A stretch of 45,532 bases of DNA from an uncultured Lachnospiraceae bacterium (GTDB lineage Bacteria; Bacillota; Clostridia; Lachnospirales; Lachnospiraceae): positions 1 to 45,532 of the forward strand of contig CAJFUP010000188.1 in assembly GCA_904420225.1 (NCBI GenBank). Direction: 5' to 3'. The notes under the pieces were generated by a model. That model saw only the letters and a program-made list of their open reading frames with translations. It made no database searches and had not been told where the DNA came from. Made by a program: the position numbers and the translations under genes. Positions 8,853 to 17,861 of the stretch are shown here, piece by piece. Each line of letters starts with the position of its first letter. Position 1 is the first letter of the stretch.

Positions 8853-9938
8853 ATGGAACAGGAATGGAAAATGACGATAAACCAACTGCCCTCTCCCACA
8901 TGGAATTGGCTTTGTATGAATGAGAGCAGTCTGGAGCATATAAAAACAGAGAACTGGGGCATGTCCATGGAAACAGAGATCCCTTGGGGAATTCAGTGTG
9001 ACTGGTTACAGTCTGCCGCGGAGGAACAGGGCGGCGTTTTGGGCGGTATGGGCCGGGATATGGATGGGCTGGCGGCAGCGGGCGGAAGGATCCTGCGGAT
9101 CACAGCCAAGGAAGGACATGTGGAGGAACAGCCTGTTCTTTTACACGCTGTCTGCCGAGATGGGGCCAACGGGATTCAAAAGGTGGAAATCCATGCCGAG
9201 GAAAATAGCTGTGTAACAGTGATCATGGATGCTGTCTCGGGTCAGCAAGACTCAGGCATGGCGGCCATTCAGACCCAACTTTTTGTGGGGAAAAAAGCCA
9301 GCATCCGGCTGGTTCAGCTGCAGATGCTGGGAGAGGGATTTCTCCATCTGTGTGATGTGGGAGCTGTGTGTCAAGAGGGGGGACGTGCCCGGGTGCTACA
9401 GCTGCAGCTGGGAGGAAGCCGGGTATACAGCGGCCTCTTGGCGCAGCTGGACGGAACGGACAGCTGTATGGAGGCCAAGGTGGGGTATCTGGGGAGAAAG
9501 AAGCAGAGACTGGATATGAACCATGTGGCCAAACACATGGGCGCCCGCTCTCAAAGCCGTATCCTGGCCAGCGGTGTGCTGCGGGACCAGGCTTGGAAGC
9601 TGTTTCGAGGGACCATTGATTTTGCGCCGGGAGCTTCTGACTCGGAGGGCGAAGAGAGGGAAGAGGTATTGCTTTTGGGCGAGGAGATCGTGAACCAGAC
9701 CATTCCTCTGATTCTCTGCGGTGAGGAGAATGTCCGAGGCAGCCACGGGGCCAGCATCGGCAGATTGGATGAGGAAATGCTATTTTATCTGGAATCCCGG
9801 GGGATTGGAGCGGCTCAGGCGGAGGATATGATGGTCAGGGCCAGATTGGATGCCCTGTGTGGGGAGATTCCCAGGGAGGAGTCCAGGAATCTGGTGCAGA
9901 ATTATGTGAAAGGAGTGATTTCCCATGGGAAAGAGTGA
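8853..9938 (+). CDS. sufD: Fe-S cluster assembly protein SufD
   Basis: A 361-residue SufD-type partner of SufB. The N-terminal part is weakly conserved, as is usual in Firmicutes. The C-terminal SufBD core is clear: VLRDQAWKLFRGTIDFAPGA, then EEVLLLGEEIVNQTIPLILCGEENVRGSHGASIGRLDEEMLFYLESRGI. The Cys and His residues in LCGEENVRGSH sit where SufD contributes to cluster formation. ATG 8853 has GGAGAG at 8843-8848; a possible earlier start at 8802 adds 17 residues not seen in relatives. The 3' end overlaps sufS by 14 bases, suggesting translational coupling. Confidence 0.9.
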   Translation: MEQEWKMTINQLPSPTWNWLCMNESSLEHIKTENWGMSMETEIPWGIQCDWLQSAAEEQGGVLGGMGRDMDGLAAAGGRILRITAKEGHVEEQPVLLHAVCRDGANGIQKVEIHAEENSCVTVIMDAVSGQQDSGMAAIQTQLFVGKKASIRLVQLQMLGEGFLHLCDVGAVCQEGGRARVLQLQLGGSRVYSGLLAQLDGTDSCMEAKVGYLGRKKQRLDMNHVAKHMGARSQSRILASGVLRDQAWKLFRGTIDFAPGASDSEGEEREEVLLLGEEIVNQTIPLILCGEENVRGSHGASIGRLDEEMLFYLESRGIGAAQAEDMMVRARLDALCGEIPREESRNLVQNYVKGVISHGKE

Positions 9939-11148
9939 TAGGGACTATCGTCGTTTTTTCCCGCTGCTGCGTGACAGTGATCTGATTTATCTGGATCATG
10001 CAGCCACATCACAGCGGCCGGAGTGCGTCATTGAGGCAGAGATGGAGTTTTATAATGGGAAAAACGCCAACCCCATGCGGGGGCTGTATGAGCTGGGCAT
10101 GGAAGCCACCCAGGCCTATGAAGAGGCCAGAGAAACTGTGGCGCGTTTCATCCATGCTGCAAAAAGCCGAGAGATCGTGTTCACTCGCAATACCACCGAG
10201 GCTTTGAATCTGGTGGCCTACAGCTATGCCTGTTCCTTTCTGAAGGAGGGGGACGAGATCCTGGTCAGCATCATGGAACATCACAGCAATTTGCTGCCCT
10301 GGCAGATGGCGGCGCAGAGAACAGGCGCCCGCCTGGTGTTTCTGGAATGCGCAGCCGATGGCTCCATTTCTCAGGAGCAGATGGACCAGGCCTTTTCCCC
10401 CAGGACTCGTCTGGTTGCCATCACCCATGTGTCCAATGTGCTGGGGTGTGAGACGCCGGTGGCCCAGGTGGTCAGACGCGCCCATGAGCAAGGGGCCGTG
10501 GTGGTATTGGATGCGGCCCAGAGCATCGCCCATATGCCAGTGGATGTGAAGGCGATGGATGTGGACTTTATGGCTTTTTCTGGCCATAAGATGATGGGAC
10601 CCATGGGAATCGGCGTGCTGTACGGAAAAGAGAAATGGCTGGAGCAGATGCCGCCGTTTTTAAGGGGCGGCGAGATGATACGTTCGGTGAGCCGCACAGG
10701 AGCCACATACGCGCCTCTGCCCCACAAATTCGAGGCGGGTACGGTCAATGCCGCCGGAGCGGTGGGGTTGGCGGCCGCCATCCGCTGGCTGGAGGAAATC
10801 GGTTGGGAAACCATAAGGGAGCGGGAAAGAGCGCTGACTGCCCGGGCTTTTTCCGGCCTGTTGACCGTCCCGGGTGTGAAAATTTTGGGCAGCCGCAATG
10901 CCAAGGAACACTGCGGAATCCTTACCTTCACAGTGGAGGGGGTTCATCCCCATGATGTGGCTTCCATTTTGGATGCGGATCATGTGGCAGTACGAGCGGG
11001 CCATCACTGCGCACAGCCGCTGTTGAATTATCTGGGCGTCTCCTCGGCGGTGAGGGTCAGCGTGGCCTTTTCCAACACGGAAGAAGAGATGGAACAGCTG
11101 GTGGCGTGTGTGGGCCAGATCAGGAGGAAAATGGGTTATGGAGACTAG
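9925..11148 (+). CDS. sufS: Cysteine desulfurase SufS
   Basis: A 407-residue group II cysteine desulfurase (PLP enzyme, aminotransferase class V fold). It takes sulfur from cysteine, giving alanine and a persulfide that is passed to SufU. The start YLDHAATSQRP, the PLP-binding Lys222 in FSGHKMMGP, and the catalytic Cys362 in RAGHHCAQP are all present. The short active-site loop around Cys362 is typical of the SufS rather than the NifS/IscS group. The gene starts within sufD (AAAGGAG lies upstream) and its end overlaps sufU by 11 bases. Confidence 0.96.
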   Translation: MGKSDRDYRRFFPLLRDSDLIYLDHAATSQRPECVIEAEMEFYNGKNANPMRGLYELGMEATQAYEEARETVARFIHAAKSREIVFTRNTTEALNLVAYSYACSFLKEGDEILVSIMEHHSNLLPWQMAAQRTGARLVFLECAADGSISQEQMDQAFSPRTRLVAITHVSNVLGCETPVAQVVRRAHEQGAVVVLDAAQSIAHMPVDVKAMDVDFMAFSGHKMMGPMGIGVLYGKEKWLEQMPPFLRGGEMIRSVSRTGATYAPLPHKFEAGTVNAAGAVGLAAAIRWLEEIGWETIRERERALTARAFSGLLTVPGVKILGSRNAKEHCGILTFTVEGVHPHDVASILDADHVAVRAGHHCAQPLLNYLGVSSAVRVSVAFSNTEEEMEQLVACVGQIRRKMGYGD

Positions 11149-11560
11149 GACATTTTACAGTGAAGTGCTGACAGATCACAATCTGCATCCAGGGCACAAG
11201 CATGATTTGCCCGGCGCCAATCAGGCGCTTGAGGGGGTCAATCCCAGCTGTGGGGATGATATTTGGCTGAGACTGAAATTGGAAAATGGAAAAATCGCTG
11301 ACGGCGCTTTTTCGGGTGATGGGTGTGCCATCTCCCAGGCGTCCGCCGATATGATGCTGGATCTTGTCATTGGAAAAACCAGGGAGGATGCTCTGCGCTT
11401 ATCTCAGCTGTTTCTGCGGATGATTCAGGGACAGGCCGGGGAGGAAGAACTGGAAGAGTTGGGGGAAGCCGCCGTCCTGCGGGACATTTCCCATATGCCG
11501 TCCCGAGTAAAATGCGCTGTTTTGGGATGGCATACACTGGAGGAGATGCTGCGGGCGTGA
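11138..11560 (+). CDS. sufU: Zinc-dependent sulfurtransferase SufU
   Basis: A 140-residue SufU, the Gram-positive partner of SufS that accepts persulfide sulfur. The three cysteines that, with an Asp, bind zinc in the family are present: Cys38 in NPSCGDD, Cys63 in GDGCAISQAS, and Cys126 in RVKCAVLGW. The insertion between the second and third Cys is the hallmark that separates SufU from IscU scaffolds. ATG 11138 is preceded by AGGAGGAAA (11122-11130). It is the last suf gene. I find no terminator after it, so some transcripts may continue into the GH2 gene. Confidence 0.95.
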   Translation: METRTFYSEVLTDHNLHPGHKHDLPGANQALEGVNPSCGDDIWLRLKLENGKIADGAFSGDGCAISQASADMMLDLVIGKTREDALRLSQLFLRMIQGQAGEEELEELGEAAVLRDISHMPSRVKCAVLGWHTLEEMLRA

Positions 11561-11643
11561 CCAGAGAATGAAAAGGGCCAAGGACAGCATAAAAGAGGGC
11601 AAAAGCCACAAAACGCCACTGGAAGAGGGAATATGGGAATCTT

Positions 11644-11649
11644 TATAAT
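11644..11649 (+). promoter_or_regulatory. Possible -10 box of the GH2 gene
   Basis: TATAAT stands 60 bases before the GH2 start. The best -35, TGGAAG at 11620-11625 with an 18-base spacer, is poor, as would be expected for an activator-dependent promoter. The rest of the gap 11561-11709 shows no hairpin. Confidence 0.35.
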
Positions 11650-11709
11650 AAAGGTGCAGAAGCGGCCAAAACGGTAAGGCAAAAACCATCTGCGGAAATG
11701 AGGGACTTT

Positions 11710-14700
11710 ATGGATAGAAAGAGGCAGCGGGACGTTTTGTGGCTCAATGGAGAGTGGGACTTTATGCCGTATTACGGCCAACCCAATCCACAGGAAACTC
11801 TGCCGGAGACGATTCTTTATGAAAAGGAGAAAGTCTGTGTACCATCTTCCTGGAGGGGATTCGCGCCGGGATTTCGTATTGAGAAATATGATTTTGCTCC
11901 CATGGATGTATTTGCGTATCCCAAGCAGTGGGCGCAGGCAGAAGCGGGACTTCTCCACAGAATGGTTACTGTGCCAAAAGAGTGGAGAGGCAGGAAGGTA
12001 TTCTTACAGTTTGACGGCATCTTCCAAAAATCAGTGATTTGGTTGGGCGGGCAGAAACTGGGAACCTTTTCCGAATCGTTCCTGCCCATTCGGCTGGATA
12101 TCACACAGCAAGCCAATTTTGGAAAAAGTCAAGACTTGTTTGTCCAGTGCGCATCCTTTGACACAGTTACCATTCCTTCCGGCGCCCAGAAGGTGACGGC
12201 GCCCAATGGAAATTGGTTTGGAAGATTTGCCAGGGGAATTTGGCAGGATGTGAAATTGGAGGCCGTACCTGTGCGGCGTGTGGAAGAAATAGAATTGATT
12301 CCATCGGTGAGAAAAGGCCAGGTGGAAGCCCGCGTTTGTCTAAAGAATGATACCGAGATCCCTTTTGAAGGACGTCTAACCCATCGGGTGCGGGAATGGA
12401 AATCTGGCAGAGAAGTGTGGGAGGACAGTCAGCCGGTGCGCTTATCCGCCGGTCAGTCATATGTCATCGGCTGGAAGCGATTGTGGACAGACGCTGTCTT
12501 GTGGAGCCCGCAGAATCCCTTTCTTTATGTATGGGAGGCACATCTGACAGGAAAGGATGGGACGGAAGACAAAAAGGAACAGCGGTTTGGCTTTCGTGAA
12601 TTTTGGATAGAAGGCTCCTCTTTTTATCTCAATGGCATTCCCGTGAAACTGCGGGGGGATTCCTGGCATTTTCAGGGAGCTGTTCAGCAGACGAAAGAAT
12701 ATGCCGAAAACTGGTACCGCATCTGCCGCATGAGCGGTATCAACAGCGTCCGGCTTCACGCAGAACCCCATCCCACGTATTATCTGGATGCGGCGGATGA
12801 GATGGGGATGCTAATAGTGGATGAGACGGCTATCCATGGTTCCGGAAAAGCCATGGATGCCTCCAATCCCGTTTTCCTGGACAATTGCCGAAGACATGTG
12901 AGACAGTTGGTGAGGCGCGACAGAAATCATCCCAGTGTGGTAATCTGGAGTTTGGAAAATGAAATGCGGTGGGTGGATGGGAGAGATGAATACAAGCGTC
13001 ACATCCCGGAGCTCATGGGGCTAATGCATGAAGAGGATCATTCCGGCCGTCCCATCTCTCTGGATGGGGATAACCGTTTGATTTCCAGGGAAGACACAGA
13101 GATTGCCAGCCTTCATTATAATATTGACGGTACCATCGGGCAGTGGGACAGAAAGGTGCCTCTGACCATTGGGGAGCATGGAGGCCATTGGTATCTCTGC
13201 CCCCAGAACGCGTCCATGTACGAAGGCATCGGGGTTTATCTGGATTCAGAGTTTTGCTGTCGTGCTGTGGCTCTGAAGGAGAAAATGTTTTTGGAGTATG
13301 CCAGAAGGATGGATGTCAGCGGTATATCCAGTTTCAATTTTGCCCATTATTTTGCCGTCAGTATGCCCAGGAAGGATATCAAGCTGCCGGAACCGAAGCG
13401 GGAAGGAAGGCAGGGAGTTTATCCCAGAGTGATTCGAAAATATTCCATGACCATTGGAAATGGAGTTTTGGAATCATACGGCTATCCGTTTTACCAGCCC
13501 AATTCGGCTTACCCTTTGATGGAGGAGGCCATGAGGCCGGTGACCGCAATTGTCAGGGAGTACAATCGCAGTTTTTATGATGACCGGCCGCTGGTGAGAA
13601 CCTTCGATATTTATCACGATGTGCTGTATGGGGAAACGGTGAAAATGGAGTGGAAAGCAACCCAGGCAGGCTGTCTCATTGCCCAAGGGGTATGGACATG
13701 GGATATGGAACCAGCCGCTCATGTCACGGAGACGATGACCATTATGCCGAGGCGGTGTTCTGGTAAACCCGAGGAACTGATACTATGCTGGAAGCTGTGG
13801 GATGGAAACCGCCAGGCAGAGGAGAAAAGAGAAGGGGTTTCAGTTTATCCCCGAATCGGTACAGTGCTCTCCGCCGAGGAGGCAGCGGAAGGTGCGGCAT
13901 CGTATGCCGTAGAGGCGGTTTCGGATCCGACATACTATGTTCCGGGAGGAGAACCGGGGGAATATGATATGCTTTGCACTGCATTTCCAGATCTGCGCCT
14001 GTGGGATGGGGGAGAAATTCCGGAAGACGGATGTCTCATCATAGTGGGAAGCCATCAGTCAGAGGATACAGAACAGGCGGTGTATTGGGACGGGCCGCAG
14101 CAAAATGGGAAGCAGAACCGGCTGGAATATAATATGGAACTTTGGGCAGAGAAAGGGCATCCGGTTCTGTGTCTGGCTCAGCATGCCTTTGCCTTCGGAC
14201 CGCTGGAGCTGGAACGGAAGCATTTTTTGGGAGCATATCCGGGATGTTTCGCCCATCCGCTTTTGGAAGGAATGGAGGAAAGAGCCTTTTTCTGCTGGAA
14301 TGGGGAAATAGAAGAGGCAGGGCCTGTTCCCGATTTTGCGTGGGCATACCGGAAAACGGCGGACGAGAACCTTCGGTTCCCTCTGGAGTGCGGATACGGT
14401 GATTTTGGCGATGGAGGAGATTTATGGGCTGCGGTGGTGGAATATCGGCGCAGTCATTCCAACATGCTCTTTTGCCAGCTGGAGTTGGCAAGGTTCTGGA
14501 AGACCGTGCCGCAGGCCATGGAATTTCTGGTCAAAATGGGAAAATACGTGGTAAAGACGGCGCAAAAGCGGCGGGAAAGGGGAGAGCGTCCGCTGTATCT
14601 GGGATGTGTTCCGGGAGATTCATTGGAAAAGATGGCGGAAGAGGCGGGTGTATTCTGGAAGCGGGCGGAGGTGGAATCTGCCGGAGATAAGAATGAAATG

Positions 14701-15795
14701 GGGCTGCCCGCCAACGGCTGCCTTTGGGCCGATCCCAAGTGGATTTCCGGGAAAGAAGAGAAACTGACGCGCTGGATTCATGGAGGCGGCCGTCTGCTGG
14801 TTGCGCCTCTGAAAACAGATGACAGAAAGGCGTTTGGCGGGATGCTTCCGGAGACACTTGCTGTAACAGAAGAAGCCGTATGGCAGCTGCAAACGGCAGA
14901 CGGTACATTTCTGCAGGATGCTTCGGTTACAGATGCATTTGGAATGGATCAGGTACCCATGTGTCCGCGGAAAGTAGAGAATCGGATGCTTTGTACGCAT
15001 ACGGTACGATATCCCGAGGCAGAATGTCTGGCTGTGCCTGTGGCGCATACGGTATGGGAGGATACTTTTGTGGAAAAGTATTCTGCGGAATACTGCCGCC
15101 GTTCTCTGGTGGGTATCAACCTGGAAAAGGCGCCTTTGGAAGGGGGATGTGCCCTCAGGGTTTCCATGGGAAAAGGGGAGATCCTTTTATGCCAGATTCT
15201 TGTGGACAGTACCTATGATAAATCTGTGCGGCTTTACCGCTGTGTTTTGGATGCGCTGTCTGTTTCATGGCGGGAGACAAAGCATTGGCCTGCGGAAGCG
15301 GTGAGGCAGGCGGTACCGGAATGGATGGCTCTTGCCTGCCAGCCATGGCAGGACAGACAGGCCATGCGTATGTATTTCACAGATTCACAGTATTCCCTTA
15401 ACAATCTGGGGGAAGGGCTCTACGGCTGGATGAAGCATGTGGAAAAGAACAGAACGGATGGATTTGTCTGTGTGGATCAGTGGCCCGGAAGACCGCTGTT
15501 TCTGACCATGTTTCTGTATTCGGATCAGGAGAGGGAAGCCATTGCTGCCATAGAATGCAGCCGCAGTGTCCAGGTATGGTGCCGCGGTGAGAAAATTTTT
15601 CAGGGGCCGAATCCGTCAGGAGGAAAATACTGTCTGAAACTGCCTTTGAAACAAGGGAGAAATGTCATGTGTGTGGAGGCGGAAGCCGATATGGATCCGT
15701 TGCGTCTCCTCATGCTGATATTGGGTTCAGACGGCAGATTTTTGGCAGGGCATCTTTGGTACCGGCTGACGGTGGATGAAATTGATCCCAAATAG
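11710..15795 (+). CDS. Giant glycoside hydrolase family 2 protein
   Basis: A 1361-residue cytoplasmic enzyme without signal peptide. Residues about 60-185 are a GH2 sugar-binding jelly roll, 190-290 the Ig-like sandwich, and 296-590 the TIM barrel. The catalytic acid/base is Glu418 in WSLENEM and the nucleophile is Glu489 in TIGEHGGHW, so it should be a retaining exo-enzyme (beta-galactosidase, beta-glucuronidase or a relative). The roughly 770 residues beyond the barrel are unusual. They contain stretches like the class I glutamine-amidotransferase-type domains of large GH2 enzymes (for example MLFCQLELARFWKTVPQA, and GGRLLVAPLKTDD) and a C-terminal beta-rich part. ATG 11710 has GAGGGAC just upstream; ATG 11698 is an alternative. 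Its place beside esterase, YesL and transport genes puts it in the glycan locus. Confidence 0.85.
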   Translation: MDRKRQRDVLWLNGEWDFMPYYGQPNPQETLPETILYEKEKVCVPSSWRGFAPGFRIEKYDFAPMDVFAYPKQWAQAEAGLLHRMVTVPKEWRGRKVFLQFDGIFQKSVIWLGGQKLGTFSESFLPIRLDITQQANFGKSQDLFVQCASFDTVTIPSGAQKVTAPNGNWFGRFARGIWQDVKLEAVPVRRVEEIELIPSVRKGQVEARVCLKNDTEIPFEGRLTHRVREWKSGREVWEDSQPVRLSAGQSYVIGWKRLWTDAVLWSPQNPFLYVWEAHLTGKDGTEDKKEQRFGFREFWIEGSSFYLNGIPVKLRGDSWHFQGAVQQTKEYAENWYRICRMSGINSVRLHAEPHPTYYLDAADEMGMLIVDETAIHGSGKAMDASNPVFLDNCRRHVRQLVRRDRNHPSVVIWSLENEMRWVDGRDEYKRHIPELMGLMHEEDHSGRPISLDGDNRLISREDTEIASLHYNIDGTIGQWDRKVPLTIGEHGGHWYLCPQNASMYEGIGVYLDSEFCCRAVALKEKMFLEYARRMDVSGISSFNFAHYFAVSMPRKDIKLPEPKREGRQGVYPRVIRKYSMTIGNGVLESYGYPFYQPNSAYPLMEEAMRPVTAIVREYNRSFYDDRPLVRTFDIYHDVLYGETVKMEWKATQAGCLIAQGVWTWDMEPAAHVTETMTIMPRRCSGKPEELILCWKLWDGNRQAEEKREGVSVYPRIGTVLSAEEAAEGAASYAVEAVSDPTYYVPGGEPGEYDMLCTAFPDLRLWDGGEIPEDGCLIIVGSHQSEDTEQAVYWDGPQQNGKQNRLEYNMELWAEKGHPVLCLAQHAFAFGPLELERKHFLGAYPGCFAHPLLEGMEERAFFCWNGEIEEAGPVPDFAWAYRKTADENLRFPLECGYGDFGDGGDLWAAVVEYRRSHSNMLFCQLELARFWKTVPQAMEFLVKMGKYVVKTAQKRRERGERPLYLGCVPGDSLEKMAEEAGVFWKRAEVESAGDKNEMGLPANGCLWADPKWISGKEEKLTRWIHGGGRLLVAPLKTDDRKAFGGMLPETLAVTEEAVWQLQTADGTFLQDASVTDAFGMDQVPMCPRKVENRMLCTHTVRYPEAECLAVPVAHTVWEDTFVEKYSAEYCRRSLVGINLEKAPLEGGCALRVSMGKGEILLCQILVDSTYDKSVRLYRCVLDALSVSWRETKHWPAEAVRQAVPEWMALACQPWQDRQAMRMYFTDSQYSLNNLGEGLYGWMKHVEKNRTDGFVCVDQWPGRPLFLTMFLYSDQEREAIAAIECSRSVQVWCRGEKIFQGPNPSGGKYCLKLPLKQGRNVMCVEAEADMDPLRLLMLILGSDGRFLAGHLWYRLTVDEIDPK

Positions 15796-15852
15796 CAGCG
15801 TATCGTTTTATGCTGTTTGTATCTCTTTATATCGGATTTTGCCGAAAACGTG

Positions 15853-15910
15853 GAACCGCCATGTTGTCCATGGTATACTTTGGTCAGGATAGCGGTTCTT
15901 TTGTTTTTTT
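15853..15910 (+). terminator. Intrinsic terminator between the GH2 and SGNH genes
   Basis: GAACCGC (15853-15859) pairs with GCGGTTC (15892-15898) and is followed by TTTTTGTTTTTTT. The loop is long (32 bases), so it may fold more weakly than a standard terminator. It ends only 64 bases before the SGNH start. Confidence 0.6.
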
Positions 15911-15973
15911 CATGGACAGCGCTATTCCCTGTGATTTTGTCTGATGAAAATGAACAGAGAGGAAGTAGGGCAT

Positions 15974-17050
15974 ATGCTGGAATATCTAAAGAAAAGGCTG
16001 GAAAACAGAGAGGATGTCTCTGTTGTATATCTGGGAGGATCCATCACGGAAGGAGCAGGAGCGTCCGGAACGGAAAAACGCTGGGCGTCGCTGACGCAAA
16101 CGTGGCTGGAGAAATCATATCCGGAAAGCACATTCACCTGTTATAATGCCGGGATCGGAGGAACCAATTCGGAATGGGGAGTATTCCGTTTGGAGAGGGA
16201 CGTGCTCTCCCATCATCCCAATTTGGTATTTGTAGAGTTCGCTGTCAATGATTACCAGACACCGTATCAGCAGTGCCTCAACGCAATGGAGGGTATTGTG
16301 CGCCGGATCCGCAGCCAGGACCGAGAGACAGAAATTGTTCTGGTGCTGACAGCCATGTACAAAATGGAGGAAGAATGCTACAGCAGAGGGGAGAGGCCGG
16401 AATCGGTGCGGATTCATGAGCGGGTGGCCGCCCGCTATGGCCTGCCGGTGATCCATACGGGGGAAACCCTTCTGAAGCGCATCAGAGAGGACAGAGTGGA
16501 TCCGGTTACGTATCTGCCGGATTTGGTGCATCCCAATGACCTGGGGTATCAGATTTATTTTACTGTGGTGAAAAATGCGTTGGAGAAGATGCTGGCCGAT
16601 GCAGGTGAACCGCAGGAAGAGAGAGCAGCAAAGCTCCCGGCGCCGCTGGGGGATCTGCGGTATCAGGATGCCAGGGTGGAGGATGCCGGGAAACTGGCGG
16701 ATACAGATTTCAGGAAGGAAGCGATTTCCCTGTGCGGCCGCTATACAGGCTATATCAGCAGCGATATACCGGGGACGGCTGGCCGTGTAGAATTCGACGG
16801 TACGGGGATTGGCCTCTATTGGATGATCGGCGCTGACTCGGGAAAACTATGCTGGAGCATTGACGGAGGGGAGAAGTATGTCACATCCTCCTGGGATACG
16901 TACGCACTTCGCTTTGACCGGTGCAATCATTTTATGCTGGCCAGGGAATTGGAACCCGGACATCATGTATTGGAATTTTCTGTGGCAGACGAGACGGAAG
17001 AACGCTCCAAGGGGCGGTTTATCCGGATCGCGGCGTTTCTGATTATGTAA
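15974..17050 (+). CDS. SGNH/GDSL-type esterase
   Basis: A 358-residue SGNH hydrolase without signal peptide, likely removing acetyl or other ester groups from imported oligosaccharides. Block I is YLGGSITEG with Ser23, block II is YNAGIGGTNS, block III is FAVNDY with Asn92, and block V is PDLVHPNDLGY with Asp183 and His186; the catalytic triad is complete. Residues about 215-358 form a beta-rich C-terminal domain (for example GYISSDIPG, then FIRIAAFLI), as in two-domain carbohydrate esterases. ATG 15974 is preceded by GAGAGGAAG; ATGs at 15944 and 15950 are in frame but without such a site. It is followed 12 bases later by the YesL gene. Confidence 0.82.
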   Translation: MLEYLKKRLENREDVSVVYLGGSITEGAGASGTEKRWASLTQTWLEKSYPESTFTCYNAGIGGTNSEWGVFRLERDVLSHHPNLVFVEFAVNDYQTPYQQCLNAMEGIVRRIRSQDRETEIVLVLTAMYKMEEECYSRGERPESVRIHERVAARYGLPVIHTGETLLKRIREDRVDPVTYLPDLVHPNDLGYQIYFTVVKNALEKMLADAGEPQEERAAKLPAPLGDLRYQDARVEDAGKLADTDFRKEAISLCGRYTGYISSDIPGTAGRVEFDGTGIGLYWMIGADSGKLCWSIDGGEKYVTSSWDTYALRFDRCNHFMLARELEPGHHVLEFSVADETEERSKGRFIRIAAFLIM

Positions 17051-17062
17051 AGGAGGAACACT

Positions 17063-17725
17063 ATGAATCAATGGCTGAATCCGGAGAATCCTTTTTTCAA
17101 TGGCGTCCGGAAAATTGTGGACTTAATTTGGCTGAGTATGCTGTGGGCGGTCTGCTCTCTGCCCATTGTGACAGCGGGAGCGGCCACCAGCGCCCTGTAT
17201 TATGCGGTGGTGAAAAATATCCGGAGGGACAGAAGCTATCCAACCAGGGAATTTTTCCGCGGTATGAAGGAAAACTTCTGGAAAGCGACTGGAGTCTGGT
17301 TGGTGGTGCTGTTGTTTCTGGTCATGGTTCTGGTGGGCGATCTGTCCCTGTTCGGTTCCTTTCTGAAATTGGAGACAGCGGCGGATGCCGCGTTTACGGG
17401 ACTTTTTTGCCTTAAAATTCTGCTCCCGGCGCTGCTGTTCATTTACGCGTTTCCTATGATGAGCCGGTTTGACATGAAATTTGTGGCGATTCTGGAAAAA
17501 TCGCTGATTTTGGCCGTGCGTCATTTGCTGCATACGCTGCCGCTTTTGCTGCTGCTGTTTGTGACGCTGGTGCTGGCAGTGGCGGAATCGCTGTTTGTGC
17601 TGTTTTTCCTGCCGGGACTTTACTGTCTGCTGGCTTCCTTTTTTCTGGAACCCATCTGGAAGCGGTATACGGATGTGCCGGAGGACATGCGGGAAGGCGT
17701 GGCAGATCTGTGGTATATGGAATGA
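17063..17725 (+). CDS. YesL family (DUF624) membrane protein
   Basis: A 220-residue integral membrane protein of the DUF624/YesL family, whose molecular role is unknown. Members are nearly always beside YesM/YesN regulators and CUT1-type sugar ABC transporters, as here. The opening MNQWLNPENPFFNGVRKIVDLIWLS and the following PIVTAGAATSALYY are the family signature. About five hydrophobic segments are visible (near 18-42, 80-100, 112-135, 150-175 and 176-200). AAGGAGG stands at 17051-17057 before ATG 17063. It is the last + strand gene before the converging sensor kinase. Confidence 0.85.
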   Translation: MNQWLNPENPFFNGVRKIVDLIWLSMLWAVCSLPIVTAGAATSALYYAVVKNIRRDRSYPTREFFRGMKENFWKATGVWLVVLLFLVMVLVGDLSLFGSFLKLETAADAAFTGLFCLKILLPALLFIYAFPMMSRFDMKFVAILEKSLILAVRHLLHTLPLLLLLFVTLVLAVAESLFVLFFLPGLYCLLASFFLEPIWKRYTDVPEDMREGVADLWYME

Positions 17726-17769
17726 GCGGTAAGCTGATTGAAAAATGTTTAAGAAGCGATGGGGCTGTT

Positions 17770-17824
17770 ACAAAAACCGGCGTCTTGCGTGAGCCAAATG
17801 GCTTGCCAAGGCGCCGGTTTTTGT
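17770..17824. terminator. Bidirectional terminator between yesL-like and yesM-like genes
   Basis: ACAAAAACCGGCG (17770-17782) pairs with CGCCGGTTTTTGT (17812-17824), with further pairing of CTTG and CAAG inside. A-run on one side and T-run on the other make it a terminator for both converging genes. Confidence 0.9.
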
Positions 17825-17861
17825 GCGCTATTTTTTTTCCTGGACCCCGGACATAATGAAG

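Noticed and set aside
15800-15810. Third GTATCGTTT-like site as firm evidence of a regulon
   Set aside because: A nine-base match can occur by chance in 45 kb, and it lies about 170 bases before the SGNH start and before a terminator, so it is mentioned only as a possibility.
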